Assembly: GCA_002436105.1 (NCBI GenBank)
Contig: DIXU01000008.1
Coordinates: forward strand, 143,319-207,318
Reading direction: 5' to 3'
Source: Candidatus Aminicenantes bacterium UBA6072
GTDB lineage: Bacteria; Acidobacteriota; Aminicenantia; UBA2199
DNA: 64,000 nucleotides
The notes under the pieces: generated by a model
The model's input: only the letters and a program-made list of their open reading frames with translations
Told to the model about the DNA's origin: nothing
Databases searched by the model: none
Position numbers and translations under genes: made by a program
Part shown: one piece after another, positions 55,184 to 64,000 of the stretch
Position numbering within the stretch: the first letter of the stretch is position 1
How the letters are laid out: each line of letters starts with the position of its first letter

Positions 55184-55245
55184 CACGATCTCCTTCCCAG
55201 CGCAGCATATCTTGTTGTTTGTCCTTCAAGAAGTGTTTTGAGGTA

Positions 55246-55408
55246 TCCTCATCGAGGAAAATCCCGATTACGCCCTGGTGGCCTCGCGCAATTTCCTGCC
55301 GGTGCGCATCGAGCGCTCGGTCAATGAGAATCTTTGCAAGGGAAAATTTGCTCCGCTTACAAAGGTAGTTTTATCAAAGCCAATAGAGGATGAAAACCGT
55401 TTTTAGAA
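55246..55408 (+). pseudogene. Possible gene remnant, unidentified
   Basis: Within the 258-bp gap between the HAD and sulfatase-like genes, one plus-strand frame is open without a start codon. Its left half reads like ordinary GC-rich coding sequence (EENPDYALVASRNFLPVRIE), then becomes AT-rich and ends in a stop near 55405. I cannot identify it. It may be a fragment of a lost gene. Confidence 0.3.
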
Positions 55409-55430
55409 TTCATGGTTGACCGGCGGGGAA

Positions 55431-57200
55431 TCAGTCGTTGATCACCTGGATGGCAGGGTAAATTTTCCAACCTCTGCCTTTGGTAAAAGAAAAATGATTC
55501 ATCTCGCAATGAGGCAAATTGATGGCATAGCCATTTTGTTGCTTATAGCCTTCATAAATATGGATTTCCCGATGGATCGGGAATGAATCTTCGAGGATGG
55601 GAAAACCATTCTCGGTCATGGCGGGCAGGCAGGATTGCGAGAAAATGGTGGCTGCAATATCTGCGGTTTGCGTTTCCCTCTGGGAAATCGTGAGCTGTGA
55701 TGCGGAACGATGAGCCGGTTTGATCAGCAATAATGCCTGGCTCCATTTATCCATTTGCCTGGCATCAAAATCAGGGCGTTTGATCAGGGCATCGATTTCA
55801 CTCATCGTCTCCGCAGATTCGGGGGTTTTCAGGGAAAACAGATTATCTTCTTTGTATGCGAAGCCATGGTCGGAATGGATCATTATGGTCGCATTATCGT
55901 AACGATCAAGGCGCTTCAACTCGGAAACGAATTGATCGATCAAGTTGAAACAGGCTTGAACCTGGTCGTTGCGGGTCGTTCCTTCCGGGTGATAGACGAG
56001 TTTGCCGTCCAAAACATATGGATTATGTGGAAGATAAATATGCGCCTCGACATAATGTCCTTGGTGCCCGCGCAATTCTTCCTCAGCAAGCATTGTCCGA
56101 AATATGTTCAAGGCGGTACCGACCCGCAAGTGCGTATTGGAAAAATCGCCTTTCTTGCCAAAATTTCGGCTCAGTAAGCCCCGACCTTGGTCATAAACCT
56201 CTTTTCGTAATGGAACCGGTGCCAGTCTCAGCAGGCAGAGATCTGCGAAATTCAGGCGGTGCAGAATCTGATTATGCGCATGATGCTGGATTCTGTCAGC
56301 AACCGCGAAGGACACCTTTCTGAATGCAGGCTCATTTCTTTTAAAACTCGCATTCCCATAAAGGGAAGTCAGCCAACCGTTTTCCAGCATTCGTTCGGAA
56401 ATGGTTGGAATGGCTGCATTCAAAATCCACTCCCGCATATTCCCACCTTTAAAAAATGAGCCGGTTTTGCAGCATGTCACCGATGGCTGAGTCCATAAAT
56501 AGTTTGCTCTATTTTTCGGATAAAAAATGAAGTCTTTTAAGGTTCTTTGGTGCTTGCTTTTTGGATAGCATGTTTGAAATTCTTGTGAACCGAAACTGTC
56601 AAAAAGCAGCCGGTAGATGTTGCCGCCGGTAATGGTCGCTTGGGGAATGGGATAAGTGATTTTTTTGGTTGGATCGGCATAACCATGGTCTGAATGACTT
56701 CCCTTGACATCCAATTTCACCAGCAGCAGGATGAGTATCAAAATGGCTATTGTTCCGCCCATCGCTCGCAGCAATTTCCGCGGCAAACGAATGAAAGCGA
56801 ATAGCAGCAGCAAAAATATCAAGCACTGCAGCAAAGTCGCAGCCACAGGTTCAAGCGGTGTCCATTTGTCCTCCATCCCGCTCGGGGATGACATGCGCAA
56901 CGGGAAAAGGATTTGCGACAGGTAGACAAACAGCCCAATGAAAAAGAACAACCGGCTCAGTCGTGAGCGCCACAATGGAGAAAACGTGAACGAAAGAAAT
57001 AAAAGAACCCCCATGCTTGCGCCGGCGGCAATCAAAAAGGAGTGCAATACATCGCTGGGGAATTCATTCAGGTTACCCAGGAACAATTCCACCGGAATGG
57101 AAATGAATAAAATGGTGGGCAGGAAGCTGGCCAGTGCCATATCACTGAGCCGGTCAATCAGCAAACTCTTGTGATTTTTCACAAGCCCCCCCTGTGCCAT
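55431..57200 (-). CDS. Membrane-anchored sulfatase-like protein, lower GC
   Basis: A 589-residue protein. Four or five membrane helices lie in the first 170 residues; an extracytoplasmic domain follows. It contains IHSDHGFAYKEDNLF (metal-site DHG motif of the sulfatase/alkaline phosphatase fold) and a C-terminal beta-rich part. The usual nucleophile motif near the start of the domain is hard to see (LFDSFGSQEFQTCYP is the nearest match), so activity is uncertain. It is a distant match to the protein at 32609 in plan. The base composition is clearly lower in GC. The start at 57200 is chosen from the promoter at 57209. Confidence 0.72.
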   Translation of the reverse strand: MAQGGLVKNHKSLLIDRLSDMALASFLPTILFISIPVELFLGNLNEFPSDVLHSFLIAAGASMGVLLFLSFTFSPLWRSRLSRLFFFIGLFVYLSQILFPLRMSSPSGMEDKWTPLEPVAATLLQCLIFLLLLFAFIRLPRKLLRAMGGTIAILILILLLVKLDVKGSHSDHGYADPTKKITYPIPQATITGGNIYRLLFDSFGSQEFQTCYPKSKHQRTLKDFIFYPKNRANYLWTQPSVTCCKTGSFFKGGNMREWILNAAIPTISERMLENGWLTSLYGNASFKRNEPAFRKVSFAVADRIQHHAHNQILHRLNFADLCLLRLAPVPLRKEVYDQGRGLLSRNFGKKGDFSNTHLRVGTALNIFRTMLAEEELRGHQGHYVEAHIYLPHNPYVLDGKLVYHPEGTTRNDQVQACFNLIDQFVSELKRLDRYDNATIMIHSDHGFAYKEDNLFSLKTPESAETMSEIDALIKRPDFDARQMDKWSQALLLIKPAHRSASQLTISQRETQTADIAATIFSQSCLPAMTENGFPILEDSFPIHREIHIYEGYKQQNGYAINLPHCEMNHFSFTKGRGWKIYPAIQVIND

Positions 57201-57208
57201 CCGCCAAC

Positions 57209-57236
57209 ATTTTATATAATTTTTTCTTTCCGTCAA
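57209..57236 (-). promoter_or_regulatory. Predicted promoter of the sulfatase-like gene, near-leaderless
   Basis: On the minus strand, TTGACG and TAAAAT are separated by 16 bp, and the ATG follows the -10 box after 8 nt. Confidence 0.55.
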
Positions 57237-57334
57237 TATAGTTTCAATTGCCGATGGGGTGCCGATACTGCATGACAATAAATGGTTCTCTTTCCCCATA
57301 TTTCCGCAAGTTGGGCTTGAAATTTCCATGCTCC

Positions 57335-57646
57335 TTCGAGACTGAATCCACGCTGCGCGAGCATAAGGTTATGGCCGGGCGGCTGTGGCGGGCAATCCCG
57401 GCCCAACGAACATGGAGGCGGTCAAGGCTTCATCTCCCTAACGCCCGGCTTCCATGCCTCCAAGATGCTCGAACTGGACATGATGGACTTTTCCGCCAGA
57501 CGCTCTTGTCGCTGGCCTTTCTCCGAGAAATCAAATTCATGCCCGGGCTGCCCAAAAACACCCGGGCAGGGTCACGGGCCGCGTACGGGTCACCTGATCG
57601 TGGGGCAAGTAGACCACCGGCATTTACACCCTGGAAAACGGCTGCA
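57335..57646 (+). pseudogene. Decayed acsA 3' end
   Basis: Read on the plus strand across frames, this matches the C terminus of AcsA at 53002-53316 in order: FETESTLREHKVMA (intact FEIESALLEHEAVA), NMEAVKA, LTPGFHASKMLELDMMDF (intact LKPGFQASKMLELDIMNF), KFMPGLPKN (intact EFVPGLPKT), then TLENG at the end (intact TLEND). Small deletions shift the frame several times, so no protein can be made. The 516-bp gap 57201-57716 holds this remnant and otherwise nothing I can support. Confidence 0.85.
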
Positions 57647-57716
57647 GCTCCCGCTATCGCCCGCCGCATCGGGATCCGCGATCGTTGCGGATCGAGAAAT
57701 CTTGCCGACCGCTCCC

Positions 57717-60473
57717 CTACTTCTCCGGCGGAACAGCCAGGGAGCGGTAAATTCCGGAATCGACGAAAGCACGATGGAAGCTTTCGCCGCTCAGTTCGCG
57801 TACCGTCGGCAGCCGGCGCAGGTAATCGTGGGTGCGGAGGATCAGGTCCCGGTCCATCAGCTTGGCCGCCGCCTCGGGCAGGGATTGAAAATAAAAAGGG
57901 TACTCTGCCCCCAGGTATTCCACCACCGACTCCAGGGGATTGATCAGCAGCGGCGTGTAGCGCACCATGCATTCGACGATGGCATTGCAGGCGGACGAGT
58001 CGTACAGGAACATGAAGACGACGTTCCGGCTCAGCAGCCAGTCATATTCCTGGTTGGACAGGCAGGGGATGGTCACGACGGAGGAGAGATCCACGTGGAC
58101 GAAAGTGCCCTCGCGGACCAACATCTCCTTTTCTTTGGCCATCAGCGCGGGGAGGCTGGGATGGCCGACGTCCAGAAAGACTTTTTTGAAGTCGGTTTTG
58201 GGCAGCTGGTGGATCGCGTGCAGCCGCCGCAGCCACCACCCCACCTGGACGATCATTTTATCCGCGTTGGCGGCGAACGCCTCCGGGGACCATTTCAAAT
58301 CGGGCGTCTCGCTGGGCAAGCGCAGCGTCTCCACCGGGATCTTCAGCATCTCCATCAGATGCCTCTGGTGATACCGGGAAAAGGCGAAAAGCCCGCGGCA
58401 CCAGGGCAGGCTTTTCCGCCAGGATTCCGAGGCGAAGATGGCCGGGTTGCTCTGTTCGGGATGGAACCACTCGGGCAGGCGCGGCGGGACATGGATGAAG
58501 CCGATCCAGGGCGTTTCGTGGCCCTGATTGCCCTGGGGCAGCCAGGAAAAGGTCCTCTCGATGAACGCGTCGAGCTCGACGCCCCGGGGATGGTGCAGCC
58601 CCAGCAGGAAGCGCAGCCCGTATTTCAATCCGCTGCGATGAAGCCCGAAATCCAGGCGCAGCTGGTCGGCCAAAGCGATCTTCCTCTCCCCGGCGGGAGG
58701 CATGGCGGCCAGGCTGGCGATCTCGCTTTCGGGCAGCCTTCGTTCCGCCTGCCGCGCTTTCAGGCTTTGCAGGAACTTCTTCCCCATGCGCAACGGCAGC
58801 AGCAGGAACCGGCCCAGGCGGAACGAATGGCTGTTCCGGAGGATGGCCACGTTGTTCCGCAGCAGGGAGATCTCCGCGGTTTTTTCCCTCAGCGCTCCGT
58901 TCAACTCCCCGATCGTCCGCTCATTCTCCTGCAGGTCATTCTTCAGCCGCCCGATCGACAATTCCCTCTCTGCCAGCACACCCGTCAGTGCTTGGCTTTT
59001 CTCGCCTACTCGATCCAACTCGCCGGATAAGTGCGCGATCTCCATTTCCCTTCCCTGCAGTGCGGCCTTCAAGGCATCGATCTTCCGATTTTTCTCGATC
59101 CCGTCACTTTGCAGCCGCCAGAGCGATGCGTTTTCCTCGGTCAGCGTGCCGCTGAGCGTTTCGATCTTCCGGTCCCTCTCCTTCAGGTCGCCTTGCAGTC
59201 GCCCGATCGTCCCTTCCCTTTCGGCCAGCGCGCCCTTCAGCTCCTCGATCTCCCTTCTTCTCTCCCCCACCTCCGTGGCTCCCCGGGCAAGCGAATCGGA
59301 GAATCGCGAAACCTGCTCATTCCTGACCTTCAGCTCCGCGACCAGGCCGTCGATCGTCTCCACTTTCTTTCGCCAGCCGTCCAGCAACCGGTCCGTCATT
59401 CTCTCCGCGAGTCTTATCCAATCGCCATTCCTTCCGTCCTCCAGGATATTCCTGGATCTGACCGGCTTCACCGCTTCCGCGGCCCGCAGCCGGGTGGCGA
59501 TCCCGGCCGGAAGCCGCCTGGCGGCCTCCCGGGAAAGCACATGCGGCTGGTTGCCGGCGATCAAGCCCTGCACTTGGTCCTCGATCGCCGCCATGGCCTC
59601 CGGCGGCAGGGGAAAGGCCGAATAGCGCGTGATATGGCAGTCGCTGAAATCCAGGGAGCCGGCTTTTTTACCGCCGAGCCAGCGCTGGACCCCGGCGCGG
59701 TAGGCGTGGTCAGCGGACAGGGCATTGATGTCCCAGAGCATGTCCGCATGCGTGGCGTTCTCGAGCAGTGCCAGCAGCCAAAGGTAATAGAAGATGAAGT
59801 ACTTCTCTTTTTCTTCGTACGCCTGGCTCAGGACCCGGTAGAACGATTCTTCATCGGCATAGTCGGAGGAATCGAATTTCAGCAACGGCAGCGCATCCCA
59901 TAAGGGGCGGATAAGGTCATGTTCACGGTTTTTGCTCATGGCGATGATATCCATCAGGAAGAACGCGTCATAGCCTGTCCGCTCGCGAAGGGCCGCGTAC
60001 GACTGCCATTGATCCCTCGGGTCGCGGTGGAGATAGATGTTCAATGAACGGGGATAGGCGGCCTTGAACCAGGCGCTGCGCAGCGCCGTGCGGTTGAACT
60101 GGAACAGCGGTACGCGGGGGCCGCTGGCCTGGATCAGAAAGTCGATATATTTTTTCTGTTCGGAATCGGCCTCGCTGCCCGCCTGGCAGAACCAGTCGAA
60201 GCTCAGTTCCTTCCTGAAAAAAGGCACGCCGGGGATTCCGGGCCTCAGTAGGGTTTCGTATTCGTACAGATAGTGCCGGTCGAGCTCCGGGTGTCCCGCC
60301 GCCTTGAAATTGCGGGTCAGGACATCCTGGACGTTGTCCACGGTCACGCCCCCGAGAAGCTGATGGAACGGCTCGTAATAACAGACGTAGCCCGGAAGCT
60401 GGCGGAACTTGTTCCAGACATAGGTGCTGCCGGTGCGGAACAGGGCATGGATGAAAATCGGGCGCGCTTTCAT
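57717..60473 (-). CDS. Sulfotransferase/coiled-coil/glycosyltransferase-like fusion
   Basis: A 918-residue protein in three parts. Residues about 1-300 look like a PAPS-dependent sulfotransferase, with the 5'-phosphosulfate loop HALFRTGSTYVWNKFR at 9-24 and LHRDPRDQW. Residues about 360-550 form a long coiled coil of alternating charged repeats (ERKIETLSGTLTEE-like heptads). Residues about 600-918 resemble a GT-B glycosyltransferase (FIHVPPRLPEWFHPEQ, then NAIVECMVRYTPLLINPLESVV). It probably builds or sulfates a surface polysaccharide. GAGG precedes the ATG. The substrate is unknown. Confidence 0.72.
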   Translation of the reverse strand: MKARPIFIHALFRTGSTYVWNKFRQLPGYVCYYEPFHQLLGGVTVDNVQDVLTRNFKAAGHPELDRHYLYEYETLLRPGIPGVPFFRKELSFDWFCQAGSEADSEQKKYIDFLIQASGPRVPLFQFNRTALRSAWFKAAYPRSLNIYLHRDPRDQWQSYAALRERTGYDAFFLMDIIAMSKNREHDLIRPLWDALPLLKFDSSDYADEESFYRVLSQAYEEKEKYFIFYYLWLLALLENATHADMLWDINALSADHAYRAGVQRWLGGKKAGSLDFSDCHITRYSAFPLPPEAMAAIEDQVQGLIAGNQPHVLSREAARRLPAGIATRLRAAEAVKPVRSRNILEDGRNGDWIRLAERMTDRLLDGWRKKVETIDGLVAELKVRNEQVSRFSDSLARGATEVGERRREIEELKGALAEREGTIGRLQGDLKERDRKIETLSGTLTEENASLWRLQSDGIEKNRKIDALKAALQGREMEIAHLSGELDRVGEKSQALTGVLAERELSIGRLKNDLQENERTIGELNGALREKTAEISLLRNNVAILRNSHSFRLGRFLLLPLRMGKKFLQSLKARQAERRLPESEIASLAAMPPAGERKIALADQLRLDFGLHRSGLKYGLRFLLGLHHPRGVELDAFIERTFSWLPQGNQGHETPWIGFIHVPPRLPEWFHPEQSNPAIFASESWRKSLPWCRGLFAFSRYHQRHLMEMLKIPVETLRLPSETPDLKWSPEAFAANADKMIVQVGWWLRRLHAIHQLPKTDFKKVFLDVGHPSLPALMAKEKEMLVREGTFVHVDLSSVVTIPCLSNQEYDWLLSRNVVFMFLYDSSACNAIVECMVRYTPLLINPLESVVEYLGAEYPFYFQSLPEAAAKLMDRDLILRTHDYLRRLPTVRELSGESFHRAFVDSGIYRSLAVPPEK

Positions 60474-60559
60474 GTTCACCTCAATTCATCGCTGCGGCCG
60501 GGATACTGAGCGTTCGTCAACATTCCGACCTCCCCTGCCATCCAGTATATCACAAGCGT

Positions 60560-61969
60560 TCATTCGCCGACGATGATTTCAACCCGATGCGGATGCCCGT
60601 CGGCGTCGGGGTCGAGTACCCGGTTGACGCGCACGAAAACGAGAGAATGAGAGCCCTGCTCGACACGATGGACATTCCGCACCCGCGCTTCCCCGGCGGC
60701 TGCAAATTTCAGCCGGTCCCCGGCCCTGACCGGCAGGGACGCATCCCTGGCGACATCCAGCAAGAACAGGTTCTTTCTTTCCCGGTGGATGCCGTTCGAC
60801 CACTTGCCGTTCGTAAATCGGCTGATTGGATGCGACCGGGGCAATTCAGCGCGCCGCGCTCCATTGCCATGGTTGCAATACGCCTGCGCCAGCTTCCGCG
60901 AGAATTCTCCGGCGCGGGACATCTTAAGATGGAAATAATCCGGGATGTCGTCATCGGCATACGAGAAATCGGTTGTCAGCAGCGCAACGCCCCATTTTTT
61001 GAACTGTTCCCTTATTATGGCTTTATTCCTCTCATGGTTCGGCGTCGCGTAGGCCTTGAGTTCCATGGAATAAGCCGGCAGGTTTACGAAAAACACCTCC
61101 CCGCCCTGCCTCTTGATCAAGCGGACGATATCCGCCAGCACGCTGCCGTCCCAGCGGTTGAGAATCGGCCGGCGACTCGCTGCCAGCGATTGATAGTATC
61201 GCCGCGCGCTTTTCTTGGCCCTCTCCATGGTTTTCGCGTCGGTCATGATCCCGCCGATCGCCTGGATCACGGGCCTTGGCTCGGGCGGGAGCGGAGGCAG
61301 GCGCAACAGCAGGTTCGCTACCCGGTAGAGCATTTTTTGCCCCTGCGCCTCGAATTCATGCCTGACCCGTTCCCGATTGCTGACGATTTTTGAGCTTCCC
61401 AGCAGGAATTTCGCCGTCACCAGGAATTTGTCCGTCCATGCGGTTCCCTTGGAGCGCCAGAAGGGCAAGAGGTCGGGGAAGCGCAGCAGAGGCACGAGAA
61501 GCTCCGGCTGGCGGTTGAACCATATGGACTTCCAATTGCCGTGATATTGATAAAGAGGGGCATCCGACATGGCTTCAGCGAACAAGGTCACGCCTTTCAG
61601 GGATTCCGGGTATCTGCGCAGCAGGTTGCGCAGCCCAAGGTAATGAAGCTGGGGCGAGGAGAAGCCCCTGCCCAGGTTGACGGAGACGATCCTTCGCTGC
61701 CGAACCTTCGCCATCTCCACGCTGAAAGCCTTCTCGATGAAGGCGGCCGCCACCTTGGACGAACCGACAAAGGCAAAATCGATCCTGCCCCGCCTGGCGA
61801 TCGCTTCGGCGCGGGCATACCACAGGGGAGCCGCCACATCGCTCTTTCGCAGCAAATATTCAACGGCGACCAGGATCAGGAGTGGGATGACCACCCACTG
61901 GGAACGGACGAGCAGCCTTCGTAATACCGGTTTTCCGGCCTTGGAAACTGGAGAAGACGGCGGCACCAT
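60560..61969 (-). CDS. DltD/AlgJ-like SGNH-fold protein, partner of MBOAT
   Basis: A 469-residue protein with an N-terminal membrane helix (about 20-40) and an SGNH-like domain. The first block reads FAFVGSSKVAAAFIEKAFS (Ser nucleophile region) and the last has DYFHLKMSRAGEFSRKLA (catalytic His region). Such proteins act with MBOAT enzymes to add acyl groups to extracellular polysaccharides. The ATG at 61969 is preferred over 61990 because GAGG precedes it. It lies right after the MBOAT gene. Confidence 0.8.
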   Translation of the reverse strand: MVPPSSPVSKAGKPVLRRLLVRSQWVVIPLLILVAVEYLLRKSDVAAPLWYARAEAIARRGRIDFAFVGSSKVAAAFIEKAFSVEMAKVRQRRIVSVNLGRGFSSPQLHYLGLRNLLRRYPESLKGVTLFAEAMSDAPLYQYHGNWKSIWFNRQPELLVPLLRFPDLLPFWRSKGTAWTDKFLVTAKFLLGSSKIVSNRERVRHEFEAQGQKMLYRVANLLLRLPPLPPEPRPVIQAIGGIMTDAKTMERAKKSARRYYQSLAASRRPILNRWDGSVLADIVRLIKRQGGEVFFVNLPAYSMELKAYATPNHERNKAIIREQFKKWGVALLTTDFSYADDDIPDYFHLKMSRAGEFSRKLAQAYCNHGNGARRAELPRSHPISRFTNGKWSNGIHRERKNLFLLDVARDASLPVRAGDRLKFAAAGEARVRNVHRVEQGSHSLVFVRVNRVLDPDADGHPHRVEIIVGE

Positions 61970-61976
61970 CGAGTCC

Positions 61977-63422
61977 TCAGAACCGGGCATAGATGAAATC
62001 CTGGGAGGCAGGCGCGAAAAAAACGATCAGCAGCAGGATCAAGGCCGTGACCAGGGCGGGACCCAGCCCGTATCTCCAGCCCGGAATGCTCCGGGGGTCA
62101 TCGCGGCTGCAGCCCAGTGATTCAAGCCCCCAGAGGATGAAGCAGTAAAAAAGAGGCATGAAAAGCATTTTGATATCGGCGGCGGCCGGCGGGAAATCGA
62201 CGAAGATCCGGCGCAGGAAATCCCAGGCCTGGCCCAGGCTATGCGCCCGGAAGATGAGCCACCCCAAGGCGGTCAGGTGAAAAAAAACGAATGCTTTCGC
62301 CAGCCGCAGAAACCCGGATCGGCTGCGCCTCTTTTTTCTGCGCCGGACCAAAAGATGATGCAAGGCAATGAGGATGCCGTGGTAGCCGCCCCAGACGACG
62401 AAGGTCCAGGCGGCGCCGTGCCAAAGGCCGGCGAGGAGCATGGTGCCGGTGATGCCGATCACGTATCCCCAGTCTTCGACTTTCAGCTTCAGGGCCGGTT
62501 TTTCAACATGCCGCATCACGGCGTAGGCGATGGGCAGGAATAAATAATCCCTGAGCCAGGTGGAGAGCGTGATGTGCCAGCGTTGCCAGAATTCCACCGG
62601 GTTTGCGGCCAGGTAGGGGCGGTCGAAATTCAACGGGGTTTCGAATCCCAGGAGCTTGCCGATGCCGCGGGCAATATCCGAGTAGCCGCTGAAATCGCAG
62701 TAGATCTGGAAGGAGAATGCATAGGTCGCCAGGAGAACATGGAATCCGGAAACGGAGCCGCCGCCATCGAACACGTCATGCACGACGAGCGCGAGGTTGT
62801 CGGCCACGACCGCTTTCTTGAAGAGGCCCCAAAGGATCAACCAGGAACCCTGGATCATCTTGTCCCTTGACAGGGACCGGGGAGCATGCAATTGGGGGAG
62901 AAAGTGGGCGGCGCGCTCGATGGGACCGGCCAGGAGCTGCGGAAAGAAGGAAACGTAAAGGGCGTAATCGAAAAAATTGCCGGTGGGTTCCAGCTGCCCG
63001 CGATAGACGTCGATGGTGTAGGTCAGGGTCTTGAAGGTATAGAAGGACAATGCCGCGGGCACGATGATGTGCAGCGCCGGTTCGGGCAGCCCGAGGCCCA
63101 GCATTCGCGAAAATCCAACGAGGCTGGATATGAAGAACCCCAGGTACTTGAAGAGGAACAGGATCCCCAGGTTGACGGCCAGGCTGATCCCCAGGTAGCG
63201 CCGCTTCTTGGCCATGCCGTCGGCGAGGTGGATCTTCCGCGCCACCAGGAAGTCCACCGCGGTGGAGAAAAGGATCAGGAACAGGAAGCGCGGGTCCAGC
63301 GCACCGTAGAACGCATAGCTGGCGGCCAGCAGCAGGCGGTTTTGCTTTTTTTGTGAAAAAAAACTATGGAGCACGAGGACAAGGCCTATGAAGAGAAAGA
63401 ACTGCGCAGAGTGAAAGGACAA
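61977..63422 (-). CDS. MBOAT-family membrane O-acyltransferase
   Basis: A 481-residue multi-helix membrane protein. The MBOAT signature region has FQIYCDFSGYSDIARGIGKLLG, then NPVEFWQRWHITLSTWLRDY with the conserved His in LLAGLWHGAAWTFVVWGGYHG. It moves acyl groups across the inner membrane for polymer O-acylation. The start is TTG, right after the methyltransferase stop, with GAGGAAAT upstream. It belongs to a surface-polymer operon. Confidence 0.92.
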   Translation of the reverse strand: MSFHSAQFFLFIGLVLVLHSFFSQKKQNRLLLAASYAFYGALDPRFLFLILFSTAVDFLVARKIHLADGMAKKRRYLGISLAVNLGILFLFKYLGFFISSLVGFSRMLGLGLPEPALHIIVPAALSFYTFKTLTYTIDVYRGQLEPTGNFFDYALYVSFFPQLLAGPIERAAHFLPQLHAPRSLSRDKMIQGSWLILWGLFKKAVVADNLALVVHDVFDGGGSVSGFHVLLATYAFSFQIYCDFSGYSDIARGIGKLLGFETPLNFDRPYLAANPVEFWQRWHITLSTWLRDYLFLPIAYAVMRHVEKPALKLKVEDWGYVIGITGTMLLAGLWHGAAWTFVVWGGYHGILIALHHLLVRRRKKRRSRSGFLRLAKAFVFFHLTALGWLIFRAHSLGQAWDFLRRIFVDFPPAAADIKMLFMPLFYCFILWGLESLGCSRDDPRSIPGWRYGLGPALVTALILLLIVFFAPASQDFIYARF

Positions 63423-64000
63423 CTATTTCCTCAATATCACTTCGAGGACACCGGTGGAATAATTGCCGATCGCAGCGGATTGTCCGGGCAGGGAAATTCC
63501 GGAGAGCGGCCGAGATGCCATGTCTTTAATCGCGGCCAGTTTGCGTAAAACGCCTCTGGGCGGATTCCCCCATGAAGTTTCCCTCAGCTTTTCGATGGTG
63601 AGTTTTGCTTCCCTCAGGATACGGACAATGGTTTCAACCGGGTAGCGGTTCAGCATGGGGTTGTCGTAGATCCAGTCTGCGATCTTCTGGGCATGAACCT
63701 GGGGGATGCCCTCTGTCTCCAGGTAGCGCCTCATTTCGTCCTTATTGTAAATCAAATGATACCAATCGGGGATGGGATTGTTGGCATTGAATTCATACTT
63801 GACACCGTCGGCTTGCACCCAGACATGATGCCCAAGGCGGCAAGACCACAACGGCCCCCCGTGCAAATAGGCCCGGCCGCCTCTTGTCAGCACCCGGCAT
63901 ATTTCCGCTAAAACCTTATCCAGGTCATGCAGGTGCTCCAGGACGGCAATGCCGAAAACGATGTCGAACTCCTCCCCGGGAAATTTCAAATCGCGAGCGT
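63423..64000 (-). CDS. SAM-dependent methyltransferase, N terminus outside window
   Basis: The last 192 or so residues of a class I methyltransferase. The visible part starts before FDIVFGIAVLEHLHDLDKVL, a motif typical of motif II/III in type 11 methyltransferases, and continues with VLTRGGRAYLHGGPLW and a helical C-terminal part. The SAM-binding motif lies outside the window. It is coupled to the MBOAT gene, so it may methylate the same polymer. The substrate is unknown. Confidence 0.8.
   Translation of the reverse strand, partial: ARDLKFPGEEFDIVFGIAVLEHLHDLDKVLAEICRVLTRGGRAYLHGGPLWSCRLGHHVWVQADGVKYEFNANNPIPDWYHLIYNKDEMRRYLETEGIPQVHAQKIADWIYDNPMLNRYPVETIVRILREAKLTIEKLRETSWGNPPRGVLRKLAAIKDMASRPLSGISLPGQSAAIGNYSTGVLEVILRK

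Noticed and set aside
57465..59030. A 521-codon plus-strand frame across the acsA remnant and the fusion gene
   Set aside because: Only its first part resembles AcsA, and only as a decayed copy. The rest is antisense to the fusion gene.

Overview
The window is GC-rich bacterial chromosome with tightly packed, often overlapping operons. The cell is clearly Gram-negative: it carries LPS core genes (waaF-like, gmhB), an oversized LptC-like protein, TonB/ExbB/ExbD, TolC with a membrane-fusion lipoprotein, and several small outer-membrane barrels. Rubrerythrin, a ferritin-like protein, FeoAB and the beta subunit of a class I Fe-S fumarase point to an anaerobic or microaerophilic life. The gene set and style would fit an Acidobacteriota-related lineage such as Aminicenantes, but no ribosomal RNA is present, so this placement is inference.

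Layout. 1-3.6 kb: a glycolytic operon gap-pgk-tpiA followed by secG and two tRNA genes. 3.6-6.2 kb: a coiled protein, an SPFH/zinc-ribbon protein and a lipid kinase, ending at a two-way terminator. 6.2-12.5 kb: tonB-exbB-exbD and tgt-yajC-secD-secF. 12.5-18.4 kb: a TPR protein and UDP-sugar decarboxylase, divergent from feoAB, then a LysE-type exporter and recO. 18.4-31.4 kb: two barrels; a block with a class I fumarase beta subunit, sucCD, a small membrane protein and an AI-2E-type permease; a secreted propeller, an S55-type protease and the LptC-like protein; two iron/peroxide proteins; Sua5 and NamZ-like enzymes. 32.6-38.7 kb: a membrane sulfatase divergent from rpoZ-waaF-gmhB, then an ECF sigma/anti-sigma pair with two Spy/CpxP-like periplasmic proteins. 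38.7-45.4 kb: a seven-gene TetR-controlled efflux operon. 45.5-51.4 kb: barrels, an MrfA-type helicase, thioredoxin, an ArsR regulator and an RluA-type enzyme, with three unusual pairs of inverted 7-8 bp repeat arrays between them. 51.6-57.7 kb: acsA, then a lower-GC, disturbed interval ending in a decayed second copy of the acsA 3' end. 57.7-64 kb: a surface-polymer locus (sulfotransferase/coiled-coil/glycosyltransferase fusion, SGNH-like protein, MBOAT acyltransferase, methyltransferase cut by the window edge).

The -35/-10 promoters are easy to read (TTGACN, 16-18 bp, TANNNT). In several operons the -10 box lies only 5-8 nt from an ATG or GTG with no Shine-Dalgarno sequence, which predicts leaderless mRNAs next to ordinary GGAGG-led genes. 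The most unusual signals are the inverted repeat arrays at 49.3-51.5 kb, the leaderless promoter set, the acsA remnant and the three-part fusion protein. I see no CRISPR array, transposase or prophage.
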